A stretch of 10,651 nt of DNA from Rhodospirillaceae bacterium (GCA_018663165.1 JABJES010000243.1:1-10651), one strand, 5' to 3'; shown: positions 1 through 6,509, counted from the stretch's first letter. Program-made: numbers and translations. Notes: generated by a model from the letters alone, not told the origin.

Positions 1-633
1 CTCGATACCATCCATCTCGGCGGCCCGGGCATAAACATCCGCCGCATGGGGCAAATCGATACCGAATTTGTTTTCAGCCTTACCGGTGGAAATCTTCTCG
101 TGGGTGCCGGCATCGACATCCGGATTGACCCTGAGCCCCACCGGGGCGCGATGGTTCAAGCGCGTTGCGACACCGTCCAGCATTACCAGCTCTTCCACCG
201 ACTCAACATTGATCTGGTTGATCCCGGATTCCAGAGCGGCTTCCATTTCGGCTTCCGTCTTGCCGACTCCGGAAAAAACGATTTTTTCAGGCCTGATTCC
301 TGCCGCCAGCGCCCGCACAAGTTCACCACCCGAAACCACATCGGCTCCGGCACCCTGAGCCGCCAGCGTCTCCAGAACTGCCTGGTTTGAATTGGACTTG
401 ACGGCAAAACAAACCAGCGGCGCAGGGCTCAAAGCGCTGTTGACGGCGGCGCTAAAGGTTTGAAACTGGCGGTTCATCGCAATGCTGGAATAACAGTAGA
501 ACGGCGTGCCAACGTCTTCGGCCAGAGTCGTCAGCGCCACGTCTTCGGCTTTCAGTACACCGTCATCATAAACAAAGGCGGCACCGGTAACGTGGGGAGC
601 ATCACTCACTGGGATATTTCCGCGGGTATTCAT
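1..633 (-). CDS. lysA: Diaminopimelate decarboxylase (C-terminal part missing, cut by window edge)
   Basis: This is the last enzyme of lysine synthesis; it decarboxylates meso-diaminopimelate to L-lysine using pyridoxal phosphate (PLP) in the cytoplasm. The reading frame is open from the ATG at 633 to base 1, giving the first 211 residues of a protein that is usually a little over 400. Visible family marks are the PLP-binding lysine in CFAVKSNSN (Lys79), VSGGEL (about 100-105), HEKISTG (about 178-184) and KFGI (about 189-192), all in the N-terminal barrel domain. The ATG lies inside the end of lptM, giving a 32-base overlap, and has no clear ribosome-binding site. A GTG at 609 (codon 9) would shorten the overlap to 8 bases and still precede the conserved part, so the exact start is open. 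It is third in an argH-lptM-lysA operon. Identity is secure; the C-terminal domain and stop lie outside the window. Confidence 0.95.
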   Translation of the reverse strand, partial: MNTRGNIPVSDAPHVTGAAFVYDDGVLKAEDVALTTLAEDVGTPFYCYSSIAMNRQFQTFSAAVNSALSPAPLVCFAVKSNSNQAVLETLAAQGAGADVVSGGELVRALAAGIRPEKIVFSGVGKTEAEMEAALESGINQINVESVEELVMLDGVATRLNHRAPVGLRVNPDVDAGTHEKISTGKAENKFGIDLPHAADVYARAAEMDGIE

Positions 634-739
634 TGCCCGGAGGCGGATCGAGCGAGACTTTTTTGCCGCATGAAAGCAACGGCAGGGAAAATGCAGCGAC
701 CAGTAACAAGGCAGTGAAAATACGCGACAACCTTTTCAT
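602..739 (-). CDS. lptM: Small LptM-like lipoprotein
   Basis: The gene encodes 45 residues: a short basic start (MKRLSR), a hydrophobic stretch (about 7-22) and a lipobox LLSC with the lipidated cysteine at residue 24. A short hydrophilic, proline-rich tail begins CGKKVSL and contains DPPPG. This matches the LptM/YifL family (typical mature start CGxKGPL). In E. coli that lipoprotein associates with LptD and helps the lipopolysaccharide translocon mature; that role is taken from the family, not from this sequence. The start at 739 is preferred over an upstream in-frame ATG at 820, because a strong purine-rich ribosome-binding site (GAGGGGAGGAG) lies just upstream and the signal peptide begins exactly there. 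The gene begins 16 bases after argH ends and overlaps lysA, so translation is probably coupled. Location next to lysA is a common setting for this family. Confidence 0.82.
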   Translation of the reverse strand: MKRLSRIFTALLLVAAFSLPLLSCGKKVSLDPPPGNEYPRKYPSE

Positions 740-755
740 CTCCGTCTCCTCCCCT

Positions 756-2189
756 CTAAAGAAAACGCCGCCGCGCCTCAAGACAGGCGCGCTCGACATT
801 GGCCGGGGCTGTGCCACCAAAACTCTTGCGGCTGGCCACCGATTTTTCGACGCTCAACACCCGGCGCACGACGTTGGTAATGCGCGGCTCAACTGAGCGC
901 ATCTCGGCCAGGCTTAGCTCGGAAAGGGCACCGCCCTTTTTATCGGCGAGAGCGACCAATGCGCCGGTGACGTGATGGGCCTGACGGAACGGCATATCAA
1001 GATGACGTACCAGCCAATCGGCGAGATCGGTCGCGGTGGCGTGACCGGCTCCGGCTGCCGCCTTCATCGCCGCAGCATTAACGGTGAGGGTGGCGATCAT
1101 GCCGGTCATGGCGGCGAGTGAGAGGTTAAGCGAGTCAAACCCGTCGAAAACCGGCTCCTTGTCTTCCTGCATATCCTTGGCATAGGCCAAAGGCAGGCCT
1201 TTTAGGGTGGCAAGCAGGCCGCTCAGATCACCGAAGATGCGCCCGCTTTTGGCGCGGATTAATTCAGCCGCATCGGGATTACGCTTCTGAGGCATGATCG
1301 AACTACCAGTGGAAAAACCATCCGACAGGGTGATGAAGGCAAATTGCGGGCTGCACCAGAGAACAATCTCGTCGGCGAGCCTTGAGAGATGAACCCCGGC
1401 CAGCGCCGCGCTGGAGAGAAATTCCAGGGCAAAATCCCGGTCCGACACAGCATCGAGTGAATTTGTCATGGGCTGATCGAATCCCAGCTCACGGGCCGTT
1501 TTTTTCCGGTCTATGGGAAACGACGTGCCAGCCAGAGCGGCCGCACCCAGCGGACATTCGTTGAGGCGCGCACGGCCATCGGCAAACCGTCCCCGATCGC
1601 GGCCGAACATCTCGACATAGGCGAGAAGATGATGGCCGAAGGTCACCGGCTGGGCTGACTGCAGATGCGTAAGGCCGGGCATGACGGTTTGAGTGTGGCG
1701 CTCTGCCTGATCGATCAACGCCGCCTGCAGGGCGTAAAGACCATCCTCGATGTCGTCAATCGCACCGCGCACCCAGAGACGGAAATCGGTCGCCACCTGG
1801 TCATTACGCGAACGCGCCGTGTGTAGGCGGCCTGCGGCCTCACCGATCAGCTTGGCGAGCCGCGCCTCGATATTCATATGAATATCTTCGAATTCGCGGC
1901 GAAATTTGAATTTACCTTCGGCGATTTCACGTTCGATTTTTTTCAGTCCCGAAAGAATGGCCGCGCCATCTTTTTTCGAAATAATCTTTTTTGCCACCAG
2001 CATGTTGCAATGGGCCCTGGACCCTGTGATATCCTCTTGCGCCAGCCGCCGGTCGAAATCAATCGAGGCGTTGATCTCTTCCATGATCATTGCCGGACCC
2101 GCCTTAAAGCGCCCGCCCCACATCGTATTGGGACGGAAGGATTTGGCCTTGCTTTTGGGCTTGCTGTGGGATGTTTTCTTTGCACTCAT
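756..2189 (-). CDS. argH: Argininosuccinate lyase
   Basis: The enzyme splits argininosuccinate into arginine and fumarate, the final step of arginine synthesis, and works as a cytoplasmic homotetramer. The 477-residue product carries MWGGRF (about 23-28), TARSRNDQ (about 124-131), the HLQSAQPVTFGHH segment (about 175-187) and the fumarate-lyase signature GSSIMPQKRNPD (about 295-306), whose serine and lysine belong to the active site. The family is usually about 460 residues; the extra length is a lysine- and serine-rich N-terminal tail of about 20 residues before MWGGRF. An in-frame ATG at 2243 would add 18 more residues (MVLRMILHMIL...), but these come from the repeat region and look unlike the family, so 2189 is preferred. 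Upstream AAAGAG is a weak ribosome-binding site. It is the first gene of the operon with lptM and lysA and is divergent from the thioredoxin gene, with only 30-54 bases between the starts. Confidence 0.96.
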   Translation of the reverse strand: MSAKKTSHSKPKSKAKSFRPNTMWGGRFKAGPAMIMEEINASIDFDRRLAQEDITGSRAHCNMLVAKKIISKKDGAAILSGLKKIEREIAEGKFKFRREFEDIHMNIEARLAKLIGEAAGRLHTARSRNDQVATDFRLWVRGAIDDIEDGLYALQAALIDQAERHTQTVMPGLTHLQSAQPVTFGHHLLAYVEMFGRDRGRFADGRARLNECPLGAAALAGTSFPIDRKKTARELGFDQPMTNSLDAVSDRDFALEFLSSAALAGVHLSRLADEIVLWCSPQFAFITLSDGFSTGSSIMPQKRNPDAAELIRAKSGRIFGDLSGLLATLKGLPLAYAKDMQEDKEPVFDGFDSLNLSLAAMTGMIATLTVNAAAMKAAAGAGHATATDLADWLVRHLDMPFRQAHHVTGALVALADKKGGALSELSLAEMRSVEPRITNVVRRVLSVEKSVASRKSFGGTAPANVERACLEARRRFL

Positions 2190-2210
2190 GAAATTCGTTC
2201 TCTTTTTACA

Positions 2211-2246
2211 CAGGATCATATGCAGGATCATACGCAGGACCAAATG
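2211..2246. repeat. Three tandem 12-bp repeats over the tlpA start codons
   Basis: Three consecutive 12-mers read CAGGATCATATG, CAGGATCATACG and CAGGACCAAATG on the plus strand. Each supplies an AGGA motif, and the first and third end in an in-frame ATG (2220 and 2244), so the array duplicates a ribosome-binding site plus start codon for the thioredoxin gene. Read as protein from 2220, the repeats give the odd N-terminus MQDHTQDQ. On the minus strand the same array holds a promoter-like pair for argH. It probably arose by slippage. Confidence 0.8.
2215..2243 (-). promoter_or_regulatory. Candidate sigma-70 promoter for argH
   Basis: On the minus strand TTGGTC (2243-2238) and TATGAT (2220-2215) are separated by exactly 17 bp. 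The -10 hexamer matches the consensus in five of six positions; the -35 matches only in its TTG. Transcription would begin near 2208, about 20 bases before the argH ATG. The site overlaps both possible start codons of the divergent thioredoxin gene. The assignment is inference from sequence only. Confidence 0.35.
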
Positions 2247-2864
2247 GGAATACGCAGAATAACAGCAGTTTTAACCGTTTTGGGGATTTGTGTCGCCCTC
2301 ACCTTGACGATTTTACTGATCAACCGCGATCATACAAGCGGCCGCGCTACCTATGAAGCCCTGCCTGCACCCGGTGGGCCGCTTACCCTCCACCCTGAGC
2401 CGCGTCCCCTTCCCCCGCTGACCTTCACTGATGGGGCGGGAAATGCCGTTTCTCTTGAGGCGTTTGCCGGCAAAGCCGTATTGCTCAATTTCTGGGCGAC
2501 ATGGTGCCAGCCCTGCCTCATTGAGCTGCCCGCCCTGATCCAGCTTAATAAAGAGCTTTCCGGTAAAAATTTTGCCTTCATCGCCCTTTCCGAAGATCTC
2601 AAGGGGGCCGAAACCGTCCTTCCCTTTCTTGAGGCAGAAGGAATGGAAAGCCTGCCGGTCTATTACGACCCCAACCTTGCCGCCTCAAGAGCGCTGACGG
2701 TCAGGCGCATGCCGACGACCCTTTTAATCGACGCCCAAGGCCGTGAGGCGGCGCGCTATGAAGGCACCTATGAATGGGACGGGGAAACGGCGCGAGCACT
2801 GATCGAAGGCCTGATGGGTCCGGGCGACGCAGGGACCAAAGCGGAAACGGCGCAAAACCCCTAA
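2244..2864 (+). CDS. tlpA: Membrane-anchored TlpA/ResA-like thiol-disulfide thioredoxin
   Basis: From the ATG at 2244 the product is 206 residues. It has an uncleaved-looking N-terminal membrane segment (about 6-27, following the basic MGIRR), a linker rich in proline, and a thioredoxin-like domain facing the periplasm. The redox motif WCQPC sits at about 87-91 in the context FWATWCQPC, and the cis-proline that normally faces it is in RMPTT (about Pro157). Such proteins keep periplasmic cysteines reduced, often for cytochrome c or cytochrome oxidase assembly; the specific partner here cannot be read from sequence. A second ATG at 2220 would add eight hydrophilic residues and also has an AGGA upstream. 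A longer reading frame back to 1878 is only the shadow of argH. The gene is divergent from argH and convergent with hbd, whose stop codon it overlaps. Placement next to argH agrees with tlpA of Bradyrhizobium as I recall it. Confidence 0.88.
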   Translation: MGIRRITAVLTVLGICVALTLTILLINRDHTSGRATYEALPAPGGPLTLHPEPRPLPPLTFTDGAGNAVSLEAFAGKAVLLNFWATWCQPCLIELPALIQLNKELSGKNFAFIALSEDLKGAETVLPFLEAEGMESLPVYYDPNLAASRALTVRRMPTTLLIDAQGREAARYEGTYEWDGETARALIEGLMGPGDAGTKAETAQNP

Positions 2865-3733
2865 CGGGTGGGAACCGGCGTTTTGCCCTGATAGTCATAG
2901 AAACCACGGTTGGTTTTGCGGCCAAGCCAACCCGCCTCAACGTATTTCACCAACAGGGGGCAGGGGCGGTATTTATTATCGGCCAGCCCCTCATAGAGCA
3001 CCGTAATAATCGACAGACAGATGTCCAGCCCGATAAAATCGGCAAGCTCCAGGGGTCCCATGGGATGATTGGCACCGAGCCGCATGGCGGTGTCGATGGC
3101 GTCGACCGAGCCCACGCCCTCATAAAGGGTATAGATCGCCTCGTTGATCATCGGCAGCAAAATACGGTTGACGACAAAAGCCGGGAAATCCTCGGTCATC
3201 ACAGCGGTTTTGCCGAGCTTGCCAACCAGATCGCGAATCTCCTGGAACACCGCATCCTCGGTGGCGATACCGCGAATCAGCTCGACGAGCTCCATCAACG
3301 GCACCGGGTTCATAAAATGTATGCCGAGGAAACGTCCCGAACGACCGCTGATCGCCGCCAGCCGGGTGATTGAGATCGACGAGGTGTTCGACGCCAGAAT
3401 GGCGTCTTTCTTCAAAATCTTGTCGAGCTTTTTAAACAGCTCGCCTTTCAGCGCCTCGTCCTCGACGATCGATTCGATAACAAGATCGCATTTGGCCAGA
3501 CCCTTGAGGTCCTTGACCGTCTTGATATTTTTCAGCGCCTTGGTCTTGTCGGCTGGCTTGATGCGCTTTTTCTTGATCTGACGATCGAGATTCTGACCAA
3601 TTGCCTTCACCGCAGCGTCGAGTTCCTTCTTGCCGACATCGCACAACAACACGTCAAATCCCGAGAGAGCAAAGACATGGGCAATGCCCCGCCCCATCTG
3701 CCCTGCTCCGATAATCCCAACCGTCTTGATCAT
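2861..3733 (-). CDS. hbd: 3-hydroxybutyryl-CoA dehydrogenase (NAD(P)-dependent, (S)-specific family)
   Basis: This 290-residue protein belongs to the short single-function 3-hydroxyacyl-CoA dehydrogenases, which interconvert 3-hydroxybutyryl-CoA and acetoacetyl-CoA. The Rossmann motif GAGQMG is at 9-14. The catalytic residues can be matched by spacing to the human mitochondrial enzyme: Ser118 in SNTSS, His139 in HFMNP, Glu151 in ELVELI and Asn189 in FVVNR. The C-terminal domain ends with a GLGRKTNRGFYDY-like segment (here GWLGRKTNRGFYDY). A good ribosome-binding site (AGGAAAGGG) precedes the start at 3733, 48 bases after etfA ends, so it is the last gene of the etfB-etfA-hbd unit. Its job may be fatty acid or butyrate oxidation, polyhydroxybutyrate turnover, or supply toward crotonyl-CoA. 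The NAD versus NADP preference cannot be told. The stop TAG shares four bases with the stop of the convergent thioredoxin gene. Confidence 0.93.
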   Translation of the reverse strand: MIKTVGIIGAGQMGRGIAHVFALSGFDVLLCDVGKKELDAAVKAIGQNLDRQIKKKRIKPADKTKALKNIKTVKDLKGLAKCDLVIESIVEDEALKGELFKKLDKILKKDAILASNTSSISITRLAAISGRSGRFLGIHFMNPVPLMELVELIRGIATEDAVFQEIRDLVGKLGKTAVMTEDFPAFVVNRILLPMINEAIYTLYEGVGSVDAIDTAMRLGANHPMGPLELADFIGLDICLSIITVLYEGLADNKYRPCPLLVKYVEAGWLGRKTNRGFYDYQGKTPVPTR

Positions 3734-3781
3734 GTTGTTCCCTTTCCTGTCTCTTAAGCACCCTGTGGTGCGCCGAGCACC

Positions 3782-4711
3782 TTAAAGCTTTTCGGCCATC
3801 TCCGGCAAAACATCAAAAAGATCGGCAACCAGGCCGTAATCGGCAACCTGAAAGATCGGTGCCTCTTCATCCTTGTTGATGGCGACGATAACCTTGCTGT
3901 CCTTGATCCCGGCCAGATGCTGAATGGCACCCGATATGCCGACGGCAATATAGAGGTCCGGCGCGACGATCTTGCCGGTCTGGCCGACCTGGAAATCATT
4001 GGGGACGAACCCCGCATCGACCGCCGCGCGGCTGGCACCGACGGCGGCATTGAGTTTATCGGCAACGGTCTCAAGAAGATGAAAGTTCTCGCCGCTCTGC
4101 ATACCCCGGCCGCCGGAAATAACAATTTTGGCTGAGGTCAGCTCGGGACGATCGGATTTGCTCAACTCCTGGCCGACAAAGCTCGACTTATCGTAATTAC
4201 CGGCACTCTCAATCTTCTCCACACTTGCGCTGCCGCCTTGCGCCGCAACAGCGGGAAAGGCAGTGCCGCGCACGGTAATGACCTTCACCCCATCCTTGCT
4301 CTGAACAGTGGCAATAGCATTACCGGCATAGATCGGCCGCTTGAAGGTATCCGGCGACTCAACCGCAATAATGTCGGAGATTTGCGCCACATCGAGGAGG
4401 GCTGCAAGCCGGGGCAGAATGTTTTTACCAAAGGTCGTCGCCGGGGCGAGGATATGGGTATAGCCGTCGGCCATCCCCTTCATCAGCCAGGACATATTTT
4501 CCGCCAGATGATGGGCATAAGCCGCATCGTCGGCGTGGAGCACCTTGGCGACGCCATTGATCTTCGCCGCTGCATCGGCCACATCGCCGCAATTCTCACC
4601 GGCAACCAGCAAAACCACATCGCCGCCGAGCTTGGCGGCAGCGTCCAGCGTGTGCAGGGTTGCCGCCTTGATTTCAGTATTGTCGTGTTCAACAAGAACG
4701 AGAACGCTCAT
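3782..4711 (-). CDS. etfA: Electron transfer flavoprotein, alpha subunit (FAD-binding)
   Basis: EtfA pairs with EtfB to form the soluble flavoprotein that takes electrons from acyl-CoA dehydrogenases and passes them to ETF:ubiquinone oxidoreductase. The 309 residues match the usual bacterial length. The C-terminal FAD domain shows SGGRGM (199-204), GASRAAVDAG (225-234), VGQTGK (242-247), GISGAIQH (258-265) and NKD (279-281), all standard FAD contacts. The N-terminal half is the ETF-type nucleotide-binding fold, beginning MSVLVLVEHD. The ATG at 4711 shares one base with the etfB stop (TGATG), so the two are translationally coupled. It belongs to the group that serves acyl-CoA oxidation rather than the nitrogen-fixation FixAB type, judging from motifs and context. 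The methylsuccinyl-CoA dehydrogenase encoded further along is a likely electron donor; this is inference. Confidence 0.97.
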   Translation of the reverse strand: MSVLVLVEHDNTEIKAATLHTLDAAAKLGGDVVLLVAGENCGDVADAAAKINGVAKVLHADDAAYAHHLAENMSWLMKGMADGYTHILAPATTFGKNILPRLAALLDVAQISDIIAVESPDTFKRPIYAGNAIATVQSKDGVKVITVRGTAFPAVAAQGGSASVEKIESAGNYDKSSFVGQELSKSDRPELTSAKIVISGGRGMQSGENFHLLETVADKLNAAVGASRAAVDAGFVPNDFQVGQTGKIVAPDLYIAVGISGAIQHLAGIKDSKVIVAINKDEEAPIFQVADYGLVADLFDVLPEMAEKL

Positions 4712-5472
4712 CAGATCACCTTGGCTTCGTTACGCAGTTTATCCAAAAGTTCGCCCACATCGGCGACCTTGATCCCCGCTGCCCGTGTCGGCGGCTCTTC
4801 TACCTTCAATGTCGTCAGCCGCGGCGTCACATCAACGGCGAGATCTTCGGGCGACATCTGGTCGACGGGCTTTTTCTTCGCCTTCATAATATTGGGCAAG
4901 GAGGCATAGCGCGGCTCGTTGAGACGCAAATCAGTGGTGATAATCGCCGGCAGAGTGATCTTCACCGTATCGAGGCCGCCATCGATCTCGCGGGTAACCG
5001 CGACAGCGCCCCCGTTTTCACCAGCCATGAGTTCCACCTTCGAGGCAAAGGTCGCCTGAGGCCAGTCGGCGAGTGCGGCCAGCATCTGGCCGGTCTGATT
5101 GCAATCATTGTCGATGGCCTGTTTGCCCAGAAACACGATGTCGGGGCTTTCCTTGTCAACGACACCCTTTAAGAGCTTGGCCACGGCAAGGGGCTCAACG
5201 TCGCCCTCAGCCAAAACATGGATACCCCGGTCGGCGCCCATGGCCATTGCCGTGCGCAGGGTTTCAACAGAAGCCGCCGGCCCGATGGTGACAGCCACCA
5301 CTTCTGCCGCCTTGCCCGCCTCTTTCAGGCGCAAGGCCTCTTCGACGGCAATTTCATCAAAAGGATTCATCGACATTTTAACGTTAGCCGTCTCAATTCC
5401 GCTCTGATCGGCCTTGACCCGAACCTTGACGTTAAAATCGATAACCCGCTTTACGGCGACAAGAATCTTCAT
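4711..5472 (-). CDS. etfB: Electron transfer flavoprotein, beta subunit
   Basis: EtfB is the AMP-binding subunit that docks on acyl-CoA dehydrogenases. The 253-residue product begins MKILVAVKRVID and has MNPFDE (36-41), EEALRLKE (44-51), the conserved GKQAIDNDCNQTGQM (117-130 or so), and the partner-recognition loop RYASLPNIMKAKKKP (about 188-202), whose leucine (Leu192) corresponds to the docking leucine of the human protein. An upstream in-frame ATG at 5622 would add 50 residues unlike the family and would contain the promoter, so 5472 is chosen. The region before the start reads CCGGGGTTTTGAG, a weak ribosome-binding site that lies inside an inverted repeat. It is the first gene of the etfB-etfA-hbd unit and has its own promoter candidate. 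Confidence 0.97.
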   Translation of the reverse strand: MKILVAVKRVIDFNVKVRVKADQSGIETANVKMSMNPFDEIAVEEALRLKEAGKAAEVVAVTIGPAASVETLRTAMAMGADRGIHVLAEGDVEPLAVAKLLKGVVDKESPDIVFLGKQAIDNDCNQTGQMLAALADWPQATFASKVELMAGENGGAVAVTREIDGGLDTVKITLPAIITTDLRLNEPRYASLPNIMKAKKKPVDQMSPEDLAVDVTPRLTTLKVEEPPTRAAGIKVADVGELLDKLRNEAKVI

Positions 5473-5479
5473 CTCAAAA

Positions 5480-5524
5480 CCCCGGAAACTGTTTTCCTGC
5501 TTAGGCTTAGCCCACTTTCCGGGG
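5480..5524 (-). promoter_or_regulatory. Inverted repeat in the etfB leader covering the ribosome-binding region
   Basis: Two perfect 9-base arms, CCCCGGAAA (5480-5488) and TTTCCGGGG (5516-5524), are separated by 27 bases. The complementary arms would form a stem in the etfB message, and its 3' arm includes the G-rich stretch 7-10 bases before the ATG. The loop contains a tandem hexamer (GCTTAG twice, 5499-5510, plus-strand reading). It could modulate translation or be a protein-binding operator. There is no U-tract after it, so it is not a typical terminator. Confidence 0.5.
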
Positions 5525-5548
5525 CGGCCCTGTTCATTTCGCAGTTGC

Positions 5549-5580
5549 AATATAGACCATCTTTGCCGGGGGCCTGTCAA
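5549..5580 (-). promoter_or_regulatory. Candidate sigma-70 promoter for etfB-etfA-hbd
   Basis: On the minus strand a perfect TTGACA (5580-5575) is followed after 20 bp by TATATT (5554-5549), a five-of-six match to the -10 consensus. The spacing is longer than the usual 17 bp; TCTATA at 18 bp is an alternative -10 but a poorer match. Transcription would start about 70 bases before the etfB ATG, upstream of the inverted repeat. This suggests etfBA-hbd can be transcribed independently of the adenosyltransferase gene upstream. Confidence 0.5.
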
Positions 5581-5634
5581 TCGCTCGAGAATGAAAAGAA
5601 GGAAATTGCCGCGCCGCGCCAAAGGCCCGAAAAA

Positions 5635-6219
5635 TCAGCGGTTGGCGCCGGGCACCCAGAGCACGTCGGCGCCACCCTTATCGTTGAGAAAACGGGCGGC
5701 GACGAACAGATGGTCCGAAAGCCGGTTGAGATAGGCCAGGGTCTCTGGATTAACCGCCTCGCGCTCAACGAGGGCGGCGACCAGACGTTCGGCCCGGCGC
5801 ACCACAGTGCGGCCATGGTGAAGATGGGCCGAGGCCGCAGATCCACCGGGCAGAATAAAGGAGGTCAGCGCCGCCAGATCAGCGTTCATGAGATCAATCT
5901 CGCTTTCCAGCCGTTTGCCTTGGGCGGGCAGAACCCTGAGCGGCCCGCCTGCTTTCTCAGCGTCCGCGCCCTCACCATCCGGCTTTTCCGGTCGGCAAAG
6001 GTCCGCCCCAAGATCAAATAAATCATTCTGGATGCGAGACAGCATCTCGTCGACCAGCCCTTGAGTGTGAAGCCGCGCCAGACCGAGAACTGCATTGGCC
6101 TCATCAACGGCGCCGTAAGCCTCAACCCTCAAATCGTGTTTGGCAACCCGCGTCCCGTCGCCCAGCGATGTCGCCCCCTTGTCGCCGCCCCGTGTATAGA
6201 TTTTATCGAGCTTGACCAT
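5635..6219 (-). CDS. Cob(I)alamin adenosyltransferase, PduO type
   Basis: The enzyme transfers the adenosyl group of ATP to cob(I)alamin, making adenosylcobalamin, the cofactor of ethylmalonyl-CoA and methylmalonyl-CoA mutases. The 194-residue product has the N-terminal ATP-binding signature YTRGGDKGAT (8-17) followed by LGDG, the helix EAYGAVDEANAVLG (33-46), RRAER (about 141-145) and LNRLSDHLFVAAR (164-176); together these define the trimeric PduO/MMAB family. The start at 6219 has a good ribosome-binding site (GAGGGG) and lies 12 bases after the stop of the HIG1-like gene, so the two are cotranscribed. About 160 bases separate it from etfB. Residues 77-98 are a poorly conserved, acidic and glycine-rich loop of the sort that varies between family members. 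Context with an ethylmalonyl-CoA mutase gene in the same window supports the assigned role. Confidence 0.95.
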   Translation of the reverse strand: MVKLDKIYTRGGDKGATSLGDGTRVAKHDLRVEAYGAVDEANAVLGLARLHTQGLVDEMLSRIQNDLFDLGADLCRPEKPDGEGADAEKAGGPLRVLPAQGKRLESEIDLMNADLAALTSFILPGGSAASAHLHHGRTVVRRAERLVAALVEREAVNPETLAYLNRLSDHLFVAARFLNDKGGADVLWVPGANR

Positions 6220-6231
6220 CGGCGCCCCCTC

Positions 6232-6441
6232 TTACCTCGTCCCGGCGATCAACGCCGCGATCAGGAACAGGCCCACTGCCACGGCCTGGCAGATCACCCG
6301 CCACCGCATCAGCTTGTTACCGTGTTTTTTGTTGAATTCACCGCCCTTGGCCATTGAGAAAAGACCGACGAACAACACGCCAACCACCGCCAGCATGGCG
6401 GCGACGACGAGATAGGGCAAAAGAGCGGATAAAAATTCCAT
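6232..6441 (-). CDS. Small twin-helix membrane protein, HIG1-domain-like
   Basis: This 69-residue protein has two hydrophobic helices (about 5-30 and 48-66) joined by a short basic loop with MAKGG (30-34) and NKLMRWRV (42-49). The pattern of helix, glycine-rich turn, LMRWRV and helix matches the bacterial twin transmembrane small proteins of the HIG1 family. In mitochondria and some alphaproteobacteria, HIG1 relatives associate with cytochrome oxidase, but no role is shown here. The ATG at 6441 gives the family-like start MEFLSALLP; an in-frame GTG at 6450, four bases after a GGAG motif, is a real alternative that adds three residues. It is followed 12 bases later by the adenosyltransferase gene, a pairing I recall as common in alphaproteobacteria. 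The 68 bases between it and mcd show no clear promoter or terminator. Confidence 0.8.
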   Translation of the reverse strand: MEFLSALLPYLVVAAMLAVVGVLFVGLFSMAKGGEFNKKHGNKLMRWRVICQAVAVGLFLIAALIAGTR

Positions 6442-6509
6442 AGGCGTCACCTTACTCCGTCGAGGTAGCGGCGCTCAAGGCATCCGTGGGAAGACAGGAG
6501 AGAAGGACC

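Noticed and set aside
1878..2243. Plus-strand reading frame extending the thioredoxin gene 122 residues upstream
   Set aside because: It lies opposite the conserved N-terminal part of argH, is not like any thioredoxin N-terminus, and the membrane anchor begins just after 2244.
5473..5622. 50-residue N-terminal extension of EtfB
   Set aside because: The family begins at MKILVAVKRV. The extension would contain the promoter candidate and the inverted repeat.
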